From positions 124,001 to 188,000 of the forward strand of contig CAZPOR010000007.1 of NCBI GenBank assembly GCA_964588325.1: a DNA stretch of 64,000 bases, written 5' to 3'. Position numbers and translations under genes: made by a program. Source of the DNA: Thiovibrio sp964588325. Lineage in GTDB: Bacteria > Desulfobacterota > Desulfobulbia > Desulfobulbales > Desulfurivibrionaceae. The notes beneath the pieces are model-generated. The model had not been told where the DNA came from. It saw only the letters and a list, made by a program, of their open reading frames with translations, and ran no database searches. Shown here in pieces: positions 52,179-60,483 of the stretch; the first letter of the stretch is position 1, and every line of letters begins with the position of its first letter.

Positions 52179-53333
52179 TCAGCACCCAGGCGGTGTTGCC
52201 GGTTCTTCGCTGTCATAATACACCCGCCGGTTGCAGGAACCGAAAAGGCAGAGAATCTCATAGTTGATGGTCTCGGACCAGCGGGCGATCTCCTCGGCCC
52301 GGATCTCCCCTGCGCCCTGACATCCAAGCAATACCGCCGCATCCCCTGCCTTGACTCCGGGGATATCCGTCACATCGGCCATGCAGGCATTCATGCAGAT
52401 CATCCCCCGAATCGGAGCCCGCTGCCCGGCCAGCAACACCTCGGCCTTGCCCGTCATGCGCCGCAGATAGCCGTCATCGTACCCCACCGGCAAAACCGCC
52501 AGCTTGGCGGGACGCTCGGTCACATACCTGTGCCCATAGCTGACCCCCTGCCCCGCCGGAAGCTCCTTGACCTGCAACACCGTGGTGGCAAAACGCATGA
52601 CCGGCCGCAGGTCCAGGGTGGAAGCTCGGCACAGCCAGTCGCTCGGGTAACAGCCATAGAGGGAAATACCCGGCCGCACCAGGTCGCAGCGCATTTCGGG
52701 GTAGCGCATCAGAGTGGCGGAATTGGCAATATGGCTGATTCGCCCTTCCCCACTGTCTTGCACCCGGGTCAACAGCTCCTGAAACAGGCCATACTGCTCT
52801 GTCGTCGTGGCGTCGCCTTCCGCATCGGCCTTGGGGAAATGGCTTGCGATCCCGGCAAGGAAGAGATTGGGAAACCGGCGCAAGGCAGCGAGGAAGGGCT
52901 CGAGATCACGGGGAAGAAGGCCAAGCCGCCCCATGCCGACATCGACCTTGATCTGCACCCCTTTCCGGCAACCAGCCTTTGCCGCGCAAGCGGCAAGCGC
53001 TTCCATGGCCTCCAGGGTGTAGACCACCGGGGTGAGGTCGTGGGCCACCGCCTCCTCCGCCCCCTGCCGGTCCACCCCGAGCATGACCACGATCTGCCCG
53101 GTTATCCCGGCCTGCCGCAGTTGCACACCCTCTTCAATCTCGGCCACGCCAAAGGAGATGGCGCCGGCCTCGGCAAAAGCCTGGGCCGCGGGGACAAGGC
53201 CATGCCCATAGGCATCGGCCTTGACCACTGCCAGAATGTCCACCGCCGGGCCGACCAGATGTCGCACCTGCCGGAAATTATGGCGCAGAGCGGCACGATC
53301 AATCTCCACTCTATTCCAGGAAGGTGTTCCCAT
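52179..53333 (-). CDS. alr: Alanine racemase
   Basis: A 384-residue fold-type III PLP enzyme making D-alanine for peptidoglycan. The cofactor Lys38 lies in AVVKADAYGHG; the catalytic Tyr is in GQGVSYGHRYVTE; RPGISLYGCYPSD is the second-subunit contact. The length is normal. It starts 19 bases after the upstream membrane-protein gene and is followed by argS at 24 bases. Confidence 0.96.
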   Translation of the reverse strand: MGTPSWNRVEIDRAALRHNFRQVRHLVGPAVDILAVVKADAYGHGLVPAAQAFAEAGAISFGVAEIEEGVQLRQAGITGQIVVMLGVDRQGAEEAVAHDLTPVVYTLEAMEALAACAAKAGCRKGVQIKVDVGMGRLGLLPRDLEPFLAALRRFPNLFLAGIASHFPKADAEGDATTTEQYGLFQELLTRVQDSGEGRISHIANSATLMRYPEMRCDLVRPGISLYGCYPSDWLCRASTLDLRPVMRFATTVLQVKELPAGQGVSYGHRYVTERPAKLAVLPVGYDDGYLRRMTGKAEVLLAGQRAPIRGMICMNACMADVTDIPGVKAGDAAVLLGCQGAGEIRAEEIARWSETINYEILCLFGSCNRRVYYDSEEPATPPGC

Positions 53334-53352
53334 ACCAAGACACCCTGTTCAA

Positions 53353-53784
53353 TCAACGAAGAGACTTTGTGGCGTTCCACTCCCGCCAGATGAGCCTGCT
53401 CGACAACAGGAGCGCCCAGCCGACAGCAACATATATAACACCGACCGCCAGGGGAGGCACGGCAGAATTACGCAACAGGCGGCCGCCAGCCATCATGCAG
53501 ACGACCATCCCCCACATCCCCCAGGAATAGACGCCGCCAAGACACATGCCATCCGGGCGCGCCACAATCCGGGCGATATTTTTCCGGGCCGCCCGCTCGA
53601 TGAGCCACAACGCCTTCATCGTGCCCAGCCCCAGCGCCAGCAAAAGAAACATCCCGGGCAGGGGCGGGGCCAGAAGGTAGCCGCGCACCATGAGGTAGAA
53701 ACCGATGAAACTCCACATCAGGGCCGCAACCAGAAGATTGGTGCCGGTGCTCGCCCCCGGTTTCAACCGCGCCAACCAGCTCAT
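53353..53784 (-). CDS. Small four-helix membrane protein
   Basis: A 143-residue protein with four predicted membrane helices (near 17-36, 42-61, 84-103 and 113-131) and short loops. The ATG follows GGAGG at 8 bases. No family recognised. It is the first gene of the alr-argS run and is 19 bases from alr. Confidence 0.7.
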   Translation of the reverse strand: MSWLARLKPGASTGTNLLVAALMWSFIGFYLMVRGYLLAPPLPGMFLLLALGLGTMKALWLIERAARKNIARIVARPDGMCLGGVYSWGMWGMVVCMMAGGRLLRNSAVPPLAVGVIYVAVGWALLLSSRLIWREWNATKSLR

Positions 53785-53841
53785 CCTTTTTTCCTCCGAG
53801 CTTGCCGTGCCATATCAAACCAGCGCCTCGCAGCAAATAAA

Positions 53842-53873
53842 TAGGCCTATCCCCAATCGTGGGAATAGGCCTA
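53842..53873 (-). terminator. Terminator of the ferredoxin gene
   Basis: TAGGCCTAT pairs with ATAGGCCTA, continued by three C-G pairs. On the minus strand it is followed by TTTATTT. Confidence 0.75.
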
Positions 53874-53905
53874 CACGCATCACACAATGTTCTGCAATTT
53901 CTACA

Positions 53906-54091
53906 TTACACCTCGGTGACGGTGATCGCACCCTCGGGGCAAACCTCTACACAGGTCTCGCAGCCAAGGCACTCGTCGGCGTTCACTGCTTCAGCCTTGC
54001 CGTCAACCATCTCATAAACCTGCGCGGGGCAAGCGTTTACGCACTCTGCATCACCAACGCATTTGTCCTTGTCAATGTCAATCTGCCACAT
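53906..54091 (-). CDS. Ferredoxin with CxxDxxC cluster motif
   Basis: A 61-residue dicluster ferredoxin. The second motif CLGCETCVEVCP is a normal [4Fe-4S] set. The first reads CVGDAECVNACP, with Asp where the second Cys should be. In Desulfovibrio africanus ferredoxin III the same CxxDxxC motif gives an interconvertible [3Fe-4S]/[4Fe-4S] cluster. The ATG at 54091 follows GGAGGA. It is monocistronic with its own promoter-like sequence and terminator, as expected for an abundant electron carrier. Confidence 0.93.
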   Translation of the reverse strand: MWQIDIDKDKCVGDAECVNACPAQVYEMVDGKAEAVNADECLGCETCVEVCPEGAITVTEV

Positions 54092-54204
54092 AGTACTTCC
54101 TCCGTATAAGGTTAAAAAAAAATTGATAAACAAGATCGCACTGCCACAGAACGCGGCAGAATATCGAGTCCTTTGCTTCCGGGAAGAGACACAAATTCCT
54201 CTTT

Positions 54205-54233
54205 CCTCTAATGCACCGGCATTTTTTTGTCAA
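54205..54233 (-). promoter_or_regulatory. Putative ferredoxin promoter
   Basis: TTGACA (54233-54228), 17-base spacer, then TAGAGG (54210-54205) on the minus strand, with a T-rich stretch upstream. The block TTTTTTATTGACAAA is shared with the dsr promoter at 63143-63157. The -10 is weak and the leader would be about 110 bases. Confidence 0.4.
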
Positions 54234-54387
54234 TAAAAAAGAATCCCCGCCGCAATGAGGGCCGGCAGAGGGGAAAGACGATTCAGGTTGACCAGTCTGG
54301 CCCGATCTTTTAGGATATCAGCCGCTGTTTTTTTTGCAGGCATTTCACCTGCGCCATTCTCAACCTGTCCGAAAAAGGGTCATTGTT

Positions 54388-54750
54388 ATGAGCAGCAAAC
54401 CGAAAATCAAGAAAAAGACCACCCCGAGCCCCGAACTCAAGGCACAAAAAAATGAAGAGGCCATGATTGCCGGCATCCTGGAAGGAAGCCCCGACGGAAT
54501 CGGGGTGGCGGTTATCCGCCTGGAATGCGGCTGCCGGAAAATGGCGGCGGTTGACGCCAAGGGAGAGCCGGCCAGCAAGGTGGTCATCTACCGGGACGAG
54601 GCAGAAAGCATCTGCGATGCCTGCAAGCAGGACAACGGGCCGTTTTCCCGGGTAGTAACCCAATTCATCCACTGGCAGGAACCCATGCCCGATGGCGCCA
54701 CGCGAATGAAGATCGAAGCCAAGGTTCTCGGCACATATACCAGCCACTGA
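54388..54750 (+). CDS. Conserved small protein of unknown function
   Basis: A 120-residue protein from the ATG at 54388 (AAGGG upstream). A Lys-rich start (SSKPKIKKKTTPSPELK) is followed by a compact domain with CGCRKM and CDACKQDNGPF, two Cys pairs that could bind zinc, and a C-terminal strand pair. No family recognised. It converges with the DUF3617 gene. Confidence 0.65.
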   Translation: MSSKPKIKKKTTPSPELKAQKNEEAMIAGILEGSPDGIGVAVIRLECGCRKMAAVDAKGEPASKVVIYRDEAESICDACKQDNGPFSRVVTQFIHWQEPMPDGATRMKIEAKVLGTYTSH

Positions 54751-54753
54751 ACC

Positions 54754-54786
54754 GGCTGTGCGGCACAGGCTATTTGCCGCACAGCC
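54754..54786. terminator. Hairpin between the unknown gene and the DUF3617 gene
   Basis: GGCTGTGCGGCA (54754-54765) and TGCCGCACAGCC (54775-54786) form a perfect 12-bp stem. The stop codon and final Cys-Gly-Lys codons of the DUF3617 gene lie in the loop and right arm. There is no T-run, so termination is uncertain. Confidence 0.55.
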
Positions 54787-55264
54787 CCAGGTATTTCCCC
54801 TTGGTTTTCACGGTCTGCTTGATGGATTGCCCCTGACCCTCGGTCGTCATGGTCATGGTGCTGTCCATGACCGCGCCGCTGTAAGTGGCAACCCCGTTTC
54901 CAGTCATCTTCATGCCTCCGTCGTTGCACACGGTGCTCCATTTGACCGTATTGCCCCTGCGTTCCATCTTGGTGGTCTTGCACTTGGCGTCGTTTTTCTG
55001 CCCGGAGGACGCGGGCACCAGATCTTCCTTGGTGATACATTTCACCACCGTCGAATGCATGGTATTTCCCCGGGTGGAAACAGAAATCCCCGGAGGAAGG
55101 GCCACGCCAGGAGGCAGCGCGGGCATCTGCGGCATGCCTTCCATCTGCATCTCCGAGGTGAATTCCCATTTGCCTTCGCGAATATCATCCGCTGCCCCTG
55201 CCGTCCCCGCCACAACCAATGCCGACGACACCACCATGAGAACCATCCGCACGCCCTGATTCAT
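54770..55264 (-). CDS. DUF3617 domain periplasmic protein
   Basis: A 164-residue exported protein. The signal peptide (about 1-24, ending VAGTAGA) is followed by the DUF3617 opening DDIREGKWEFTSEM and conserved Cys at VKCITKEDL, AKCKTTKM, STVCNDGG and LCGK. A Met/Pro-rich segment near 41-60 may be flexible. The family's function is unknown. A good ribosome site is not evident. Confidence 0.85.
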   Translation of the reverse strand: MNQGVRMVLMVVSSALVVAGTAGAADDIREGKWEFTSEMQMEGMPQMPALPPGVALPPGISVSTRGNTMHSTVVKCITKEDLVPASSGQKNDAKCKTTKMERRGNTVKWSTVCNDGGMKMTGNGVATYSGAVMDSTMTMTTEGQGQSIKQTVKTKGKYLGLCGK

Positions 55265-55365
55265 CCGTACTCCTCCCGTTTTTTTTCACAAAAAGCCAAC
55301 CGGTTCACGATACTGTTCAAGTATGGCTGGGATCACACCGCTTGTCAACGCAGGGGACACCTGCT

Positions 55366-56784
55366 TCAGGCCGAGGCCGCACGATACTCCCGCGCCCTGG
55401 CCACCAGGGACGGAGCCCAGGACGGAGTACCCAGGGCGTGGATGTGGGTATACAGGGCCAATACGTTCTTGAACACCAAGCCATCCCGGCCACCGGCAAA
55501 CCCCACCCCCCGCTCCATCCGCAGGGCAAGCTGGACAGCCTCCCCGCCCCACTCCTCCACCCGGCTATACCGGAATTCATGCCCCTTGATCTCGGTCCCC
55601 TGCGGATAATAGGGATTTCCCCCCTCCGCCTTCAGTACGGTATAGCCATGGGCCTGGGGTTTTTTCCCCAGACCGAATCGCACCGGGAAAATTCCCGCCA
55701 GGGGAAAAACTTCGCCATCAAGCACCATGCTTTCGCCGAGATAGATCAAGCCGCCACATTCGGCGTAAATGGGCAGGCCGTCCTCGGCAGCTCTTTTCAG
55801 TGAATTCCGGAAGGAAAGATTGGCGGAAAGGGCACCGGCGCTGGTTTCCGGGAACCCCCCACCGATGTATAAACCGTCGAGCTCCGGCAGCTCCGGGGCG
55901 GTCAGGGCATTGATCTCCACCAACTCGGCGCCGCAACGGACCAGCGCCTCCAGGTTTTCCGCATAGTAGAACTGAAAAGCAGCATCCCTGAGGATGCCTA
56001 TCCGCACCGGCGCCTCCGCCCCCCGCAACTCCGGACGCCCCGCCTCCGGCTCGCCGTCGCAGGGCGCCATCATCCTTTCTATCCCGGCAAGGTCCAGATA
56101 CCGGGCAGCCTTTTCTGCCAGAGCCAGCACCGCCGCCTCGGCGCCCGCATGCTCCGGACAGGGGGTAATCCCCAGATGCCGCTGCGGAAAGGCATCCTCC
56201 CTGGAACGGGGCATGGCGCCCAAAACCGGGATACCAGTATAGTGCTCCACCGCCTGCCGGACAATGGACTCATGCCGGGACGTGCCCACCCGGTTTAAAA
56301 TCACCCCGCCGATCCTCACCTCCGGATCAAAGCGCTGGCAGCCCAGAACCAGGGCCGCCATGGTGCGGGTGGTCTTGGTGCAGTCAACCACCAGCAGCAC
56401 CGGCAACCCCAGGGTCTTGGCGAGCTCCGCCGTGCTGAAGGTTCCCGCGGCGTCAACCCCGTCATAGAGGCCCCGGTTGCCCTCGATGATGACCAGTTCC
56501 CGCCCATGCACATGGGTGCGGAAAGAATGGCCCAGCGCCTCCGGGCTCATGAGGTAGGGATCAAGGTTGTAGCATGGATACCCGGCCGCCAGAGCCAGCC
56601 AGCCGGCGTCGATATAGTCCGGCCCCTTTTTGAAGGGCGCGACCTGACGCCCCTGCCCGGCAAAGGCTCCGGCCAAACCCACCGCGACCACGCTCTTTCC
56701 GGCGCCTCCTCCCAGCCCGGCCACTACCAAGCCGTGTGCGGCACATCCTTTTATTGCGGCCAAGCTCGTTCCTCCCCTTTTCAT
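55366..56784 (-). CDS. cbiA: Cobyrinate a,c-diamide synthase
   Basis: About 472 residues. It amidates the a and c side chains of cobyrinate or its hydrogen form using glutamine and ATP. The N-terminal P-loop domain has VVAGLGGGAGKSVVAVGLA and FKKGPDYIDAGW; the C-terminal class I glutaminase has GLYIGGGFPE, the nucleophile Cys in YAECGGLIYLGE and the His in KGHEFRYS. An ATG at 56784 is listed, but a TTG at 56763, seven bases after GGGGAGG, is the better-supported start. No other cob/cbi genes are nearby and I saw no cobalamin riboswitch. Confidence 0.93.
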   Translation of the reverse strand: MKRGGTSLAAIKGCAAHGLVVAGLGGGAGKSVVAVGLAGAFAGQGRQVAPFKKGPDYIDAGWLALAAGYPCYNLDPYLMSPEALGHSFRTHVHGRELVIIEGNRGLYDGVDAAGTFSTAELAKTLGLPVLLVVDCTKTTRTMAALVLGCQRFDPEVRIGGVILNRVGTSRHESIVRQAVEHYTGIPVLGAMPRSREDAFPQRHLGITPCPEHAGAEAAVLALAEKAARYLDLAGIERMMAPCDGEPEAGRPELRGAEAPVRIGILRDAAFQFYYAENLEALVRCGAELVEINALTAPELPELDGLYIGGGFPETSAGALSANLSFRNSLKRAAEDGLPIYAECGGLIYLGESMVLDGEVFPLAGIFPVRFGLGKKPQAHGYTVLKAEGGNPYYPQGTEIKGHEFRYSRVEEWGGEAVQLALRMERGVGFAGGRDGLVFKNVLALYTHIHALGTPSWAPSLVARAREYRAASA

Positions 56785-57090
56785 CTCCGGCTCTACCTTT
56801 GCCTTCCGGCCATCCCGCGCACAGGAAACCACCTGGTGCTTGCGCTGTCAAGCGGTTGCGGCAGGCCGCGCGACGGCCGTAACCGGTCCGGCAAAGATTT
56901 TGACGAAGTTTTCGCCATATGGTACCTTGGCCCACTTGCACACCGGCTGGTCCATGCTTATATATATCCCACTTTGGCTGTTTACCGGTGCTTTCCGTAT
57001 CAAGCCTTTTTTCTGAAACGCCATCTGCTTTTTTTCGAGAGTACAAAGCGGATCTATGATTTTCAACCATTTTGAAGGATGAGGACACCC

Positions 57091-57714
57091 ATGTCTGCCC
57101 AACAGGAAGATCTGAACAAGATAATCGAAGAACTGGAACAAAAATGCGTTGAACTCCCGGACAATATCGTGGCCCACCACCATCTGGCCCTGGTGTACCG
57201 CAAGGCCGGAAGAACCGCCGACGCCATGCGGTCGCTGGAAAGATGTTTGGAGATCGACCCCCACGCCGTGGAGGCCCTTATCAATATCGGGGCCATGCAT
57301 TTTGAGCAGGGCGATCTGGACAAGGCGTTGGCCGCAAACCAGGCGGCGGTACAGGTCAATCCGGCCCTGGCCCAACCCCATAACAACATCGGCCTTATCT
57401 GGCAGCAAAAAGGCGAAAGCGGCAAAGCCATCGAGGCCTATACCTTGGCCACGATGAATGATCCCAAAATGCACATGGCCTGGATCAACTTGGCCTCGGC
57501 CCAGGTCATGGCCGGCAATTTCGGACTGGCGGTCAAGGCCGCCAAGGAAGCGGTCAAGCTTGAACCGGATTTCCCCATGGCCCACAACAATCTCGCGGTG
57601 GCTCTCTATTACAACAAGGATTTTCCGGCAGCCAAAAAGTCGTTGGCCAAGGCGAAAGAACTCGGCTATGCGGTTGACCCGCGCCTTGCCGAGGCCATCG
57701 AGAACGAGCTGTAA
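57091..57714 (+). CDS. TPR-repeat protein
   Basis: A 207-residue protein from the ATG at 57091 (GAGG at 7 bases; an ATG four codons earlier is weaker). Five tetratricopeptide repeats cover about residues 26-195, for example AHHHLALVYRKAGRTADAMR and MHMAWINLASAQVMAGNFG. It is a scaffold for protein-protein contact; no enzyme domain. It precedes the DVU0298-type gene by 2 bases, so the products probably work together. Confidence 0.88.
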   Translation: MSAQQEDLNKIIEELEQKCVELPDNIVAHHHLALVYRKAGRTADAMRSLERCLEIDPHAVEALINIGAMHFEQGDLDKALAANQAAVQVNPALAQPHNNIGLIWQQKGESGKAIEAYTLATMNDPKMHMAWINLASAQVMAGNFGLAVKAAKEAVKLEPDFPMAHNNLAVALYYNKDFPAAKKSLAKAKELGYAVDPRLAEAIENEL

Positions 57715-57716
57715 AC

Positions 57717-58865
57717 ATGGCAAAAGAGGCGCAGATAAAAGTCAGGCCCTGGTGCCCGTTCTGCGGCCAGGATGTAGGCCGCCCCAAGGAACCGGCGCAG
57801 CGGAAAATGGATGAATTCACCGTGGGCGAATGCCAATGCGGCGCGACATACACCTGCGATCCCACCGGTTTCAACGTGGGAGCGGCCATGGTCGAGGCCA
57901 TAGTCCATGCCTGCGATGACAACTGGGATCTCGCCTGGGAGCTGCTCCCCGACGAGGACTACCTCACGGGCCGAATCGACAATTACGACGAACAGAACCA
58001 TCAGGTTTACGAAACCAAGAATGTCGATGGCCGCAAGGTGGCGGGGGTTCTCTATTTTGTCCGCCTCAACCGGGAACTGGCCGACCTTGCCAATCGGCTC
58101 CACGCGGACAAGAATGCCAAGGACAGCGCCCTGCTCAAGGAAGATCCGGCAAGCGATCTCCCGGCCATGGAACCGGCGCGTGATCCCAAACGCAAGAAGA
58201 AGCGGGCCGACAAGGGGGCAGTCACCCGAATGATGGCGGAACAGGATATCGACGGCTTGGTTGACATGGCCTTCGACGATCTCAAGACCCTGCGTTTCAT
58301 CCAACGATTGCTCTATGATCCGGACGAGGACACACGCTGGCAATGCGCCCATATTCTGGGCCAGGTCTGCCGGCGGCTCTCCACCCGGAAACCAGGGGCG
58401 GTGAGCGACCTGCTGCACCGGCTCTACGAGGCGTGCTCCGATTCGGCCGCCACCCACTGGGGGCTGCTGGAATCCATCGGCTCAATCATCGCGGCGCGGG
58501 CCGACATCTACGGCGGCTTTACCAGGCATCTGCTCATGCATCGGGGCGCGCCCTCCAGCAGAGTTCAGGTGCTGTGGGCCCTGGGGGCCATCGCGGAAAA
58601 ACGGCCGGACATTGTCCGCGCCACTCCTTTTTACAGCCTCTTTCCCTTCGTCACCCACCCGGAAGCAATCACCCGGGGGCATGCCGTCCGTCTCTTCGGC
58701 CGGATCGCCGCCACCGAAGTGGAAAGCGAGATTGAAAAACTCACCGGCGACCATGCCGGATTAACCATTTACGAGCAGGGGCAACCCGTGCATACCACCG
58801 TGGCGGAACTTGCCGGGGAAGCACTCGCCCGGCTGCGCAGAACAAAAGAGCCAAAAAATGACTGA
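57717..58865 (+). CDS. DVU0298-family protein with zinc finger and HEAT-like repeats
   Basis: A 382-residue cytoplasmic protein. The N-terminus carries a four-Cys zinc ribbon (CPFCGQDVG and CQCGATYTC); a charged linker (DPKRKKKRADKG) leads to HEAT-like helical repeats with the family-typical stretch HWGLLESIGSIIAARADIYG. The family is largely confined to sulfate reducers and relatives and has no assigned function. It is tightly packed between two TPR genes, with an 8-base overlap to the second. Confidence 0.85.
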   Translation: MAKEAQIKVRPWCPFCGQDVGRPKEPAQRKMDEFTVGECQCGATYTCDPTGFNVGAAMVEAIVHACDDNWDLAWELLPDEDYLTGRIDNYDEQNHQVYETKNVDGRKVAGVLYFVRLNRELADLANRLHADKNAKDSALLKEDPASDLPAMEPARDPKRKKKRADKGAVTRMMAEQDIDGLVDMAFDDLKTLRFIQRLLYDPDEDTRWQCAHILGQVCRRLSTRKPGAVSDLLHRLYEACSDSAATHWGLLESIGSIIAARADIYGGFTRHLLMHRGAPSSRVQVLWALGAIAEKRPDIVRATPFYSLFPFVTHPEAITRGHAVRLFGRIAATEVESEIEKLTGDHAGLTIYEQGQPVHTTVAELAGEALARLRRTKEPKND

Positions 58866-59421
58866 ACAGCACACGCAGGAAAAGAAAGAAAAAAGCCAAG
58901 CCCAGCTCGATTACGAAGCTGGCCAGGAATTCCTCAAGAACCTTGAGCCTGCCCAGGCGGCCAACGCCTTCCACAATGCGCTCATCGCCTTTGAACTCGA
59001 AGGCAATGAGATCGGCGTTGCCAATGCGGCCGACAAATTGGGAGACATCTGCGCCGCCCGCGGCGATGTGGCAACGGCCATGAGCCATTACGACCGGACC
59101 TACGCCATCTGCCAGAAGCACTCGGACCGCTTCAGCCTTTTTTCCATCGAAAAGAAAAAGGCCAAGCTCATGTACGACGCCAAGGACTACGAGCAAGCGA
59201 TCCGCTTGTATTCAGAGGTTCTTGATGAATACGGCGCCCTGCGAAACCCCCAGGGCTCGGTGGATACCCTGGAGATTCTGGCGGAGATCTATCTGGCCAA
59301 GGGGGATACAACGAGGGCGGCGGACGCATACCGGACCGTGGCGGCAATCCACAAGAGCTTCAAACACAGCCGCCATGCCGAAAAATTCCTGGAAAAAGCG
59401 GCTGAGATAGAGAAGGGATAA
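58858..59421 (+). CDS. TPR-repeat protein, third gene of the DVU0298 cluster
   Basis: A 187-residue protein from the ATG at 58858, which overlaps the preceding gene by 8 bases. A Lys/Gln/Glu-rich start precedes about four TPR units (such as AANAFHNALIAFELEGNEIG and QAIRLYSEVLDEYG). No signal peptide. It shares sequence style, but not identity, with the TPR protein two genes upstream. Confidence 0.85.
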   Translation: MTEQHTQEKKEKSQAQLDYEAGQEFLKNLEPAQAANAFHNALIAFELEGNEIGVANAADKLGDICAARGDVATAMSHYDRTYAICQKHSDRFSLFSIEKKKAKLMYDAKDYEQAIRLYSEVLDEYGALRNPQGSVDTLEILAEIYLAKGDTTRAADAYRTVAAIHKSFKHSRHAEKFLEKAAEIEKG

Positions 59422-59460
59422 CATCCGGCAAAAGGGCGAGGATTTTTTTGCCTGTGGCTG

Positions 59461-60003
59461 TTAGCCTGTACGACCAAGAATCACCGCGGCAATGGGCCAG
59501 CGCCGTACGCCCTTGTCCTCGCCTGCCAACTGGACGGAAAGATCGTAGAGCGCCCGTTGCAGGGTGGCAAGATTGACCGTGGGGTAGGACGTCCCCGGCT
59601 CGAAGCCGGAAAGACCGCAGACATGCCCCTTGCCGTCAATCACCGTTGGGATGCCATACGTCCGGCAGTTCACCGGACGTGCTGCATAGCAGAGACAAAG
59701 CCCGTGTTCATCCAGCAGGGGACACCTGATCCGGGCCACGGCCGGATCAAGGCGGGAAGCCATGGCGTGCTCCCAGGCCTGCAGGGATTCTTGCGCCGCA
59801 CCCCGTATCTGTTCCCGCACCGATGGGGTCAGCCGCTGAAAATGCTCCAGAAGAGTGACCGCCTCAACACAGGAGACATCAAAAACAGCGTGGCAGCAAT
59901 CCGAGCACCCCTTGCCGCAGGCAACCGCTTCGGGGTGAGCCTGCTGCACGGTTTTGAACGCTTGGTCAATGGCGGTAAAAAGAGTATCCAAATCGTTGTG
60001 CAT
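59461..60003 (-). CDS. YkgJ-family cysteine-cluster protein
   Basis: A 180-residue protein from the ATG at 60003. It has the cluster CGKGCSDCCHAVFDVSCVEA (near 29-48) and, later, CPLLDEHGLCLCYAARPVNCRTYG, together the eight-Cys pattern of the YkgJ/CxxCxxCC family, thought to bind an Fe-S cluster or zinc. The function is unknown. It is convergent with the TPR gene and downstream of dsrD on the same strand, behind the dsr terminator. Confidence 0.85.
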   Translation of the reverse strand: MHNDLDTLFTAIDQAFKTVQQAHPEAVACGKGCSDCCHAVFDVSCVEAVTLLEHFQRLTPSVREQIRGAAQESLQAWEHAMASRLDPAVARIRCPLLDEHGLCLCYAARPVNCRTYGIPTVIDGKGHVCGLSGFEPGTSYPTVNLATLQRALYDLSVQLAGEDKGVRRWPIAAVILGRTG

Positions 60004-60072
60004 GGCCGGCCCCACTCTCCAGAAAGCTACCCAAAACACCTTCCCTGTTCAGGGTCTCCCGCAAAAGATCGC

Positions 60073-60105
60073 AAAAAAAAATGCAGAGGAAATCCTCTGC
60101 ATTTT
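60073..60105 (-). terminator. Terminator of the dsr operon
   Basis: AAAATGCAGAGGA (60078-60090) pairs perfectly with TCCTCTGCATTTT (60093-60105). On the minus strand the stem ends in a run of nine T. Confidence 0.9.
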
Positions 60106-60131
60106 CATAACAACGGTTGAAAGACAAAAAA

Positions 60132-60365
60132 CTAGCGATGCTCTTCGTCCTTGGCCCGGCCCTTTGCAGCGTACATGGTGGTGCTGCCGCTGGACCAGAA
60201 ATCCATCTTTCCTTCCTTGACCAGATCGTTGGCCGCGTTTTTCACGTCACGGGGCTTTGCGTCGGGATCGCAGGCATAAAAATCCTTTACATAGAGCTGG
60301 GGCTTGGGAGCAGTCAGCGCTTTTTCAAGAATCGCTGCTTTCAACTCATCTTTGCTTAATGCCAT
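60132..60365 (-). CDS. dsrD: DsrD protein
   Basis: A 77-residue protein encoded with dissimilatory sulfite reductase. It has the winged-helix-like pattern of DsrD (ALSKDELKAAILEKA, PRDVKNAANDLVKEGK, FWSSGSTTMYA). Known DsrD proteins accelerate sulfite reduction by DsrAB and are mostly found in the reductive (sulfate- or sulfite-reducing, and disproportionating) type of Dsr system. The ATG at 60365 follows AAGGAG. It lies 118 bases after dsrB. Confidence 0.95.
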   Translation of the reverse strand: MALSKDELKAAILEKALTAPKPQLYVKDFYACDPDAKPRDVKNAANDLVKEGKMDFWSSGSTTMYAAKGRAKDEEHR

Positions 60366-60426
60366 GGTACTTACTCCTTTCAATAAGGGTTTTACGCAAG
60401 CGCATCATCAATCAACAGAACAAGGC

Positions 60427-60455
60427 CAGTAGTTCAAGGAACCCAAGAACTACTG
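60427..60455 (-). promoter_or_regulatory. Hairpin between dsrB and dsrD
   Basis: CAGTAGTTC (60427-60435) and GAACTACTG (60447-60455) form a perfect 9-bp stem with an 11-base loop. There is no T-run, so it is more likely an mRNA-stabilising or partial-attenuation structure than a terminator. Confidence 0.5.
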
Positions 60456-60483
60456 ACCCTGATTCTAGTCAAAACCGTTCACG

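Noticed and set aside
50304..53393. A 1029-residue open frame on the plus strand
   Set aside because: It is antisense to argS, alr and the SPOR gene, all strongly supported. It has low-complexity composition (Gly, His, Gln, Leu) and no domain; it reflects GC-rich codon bias.
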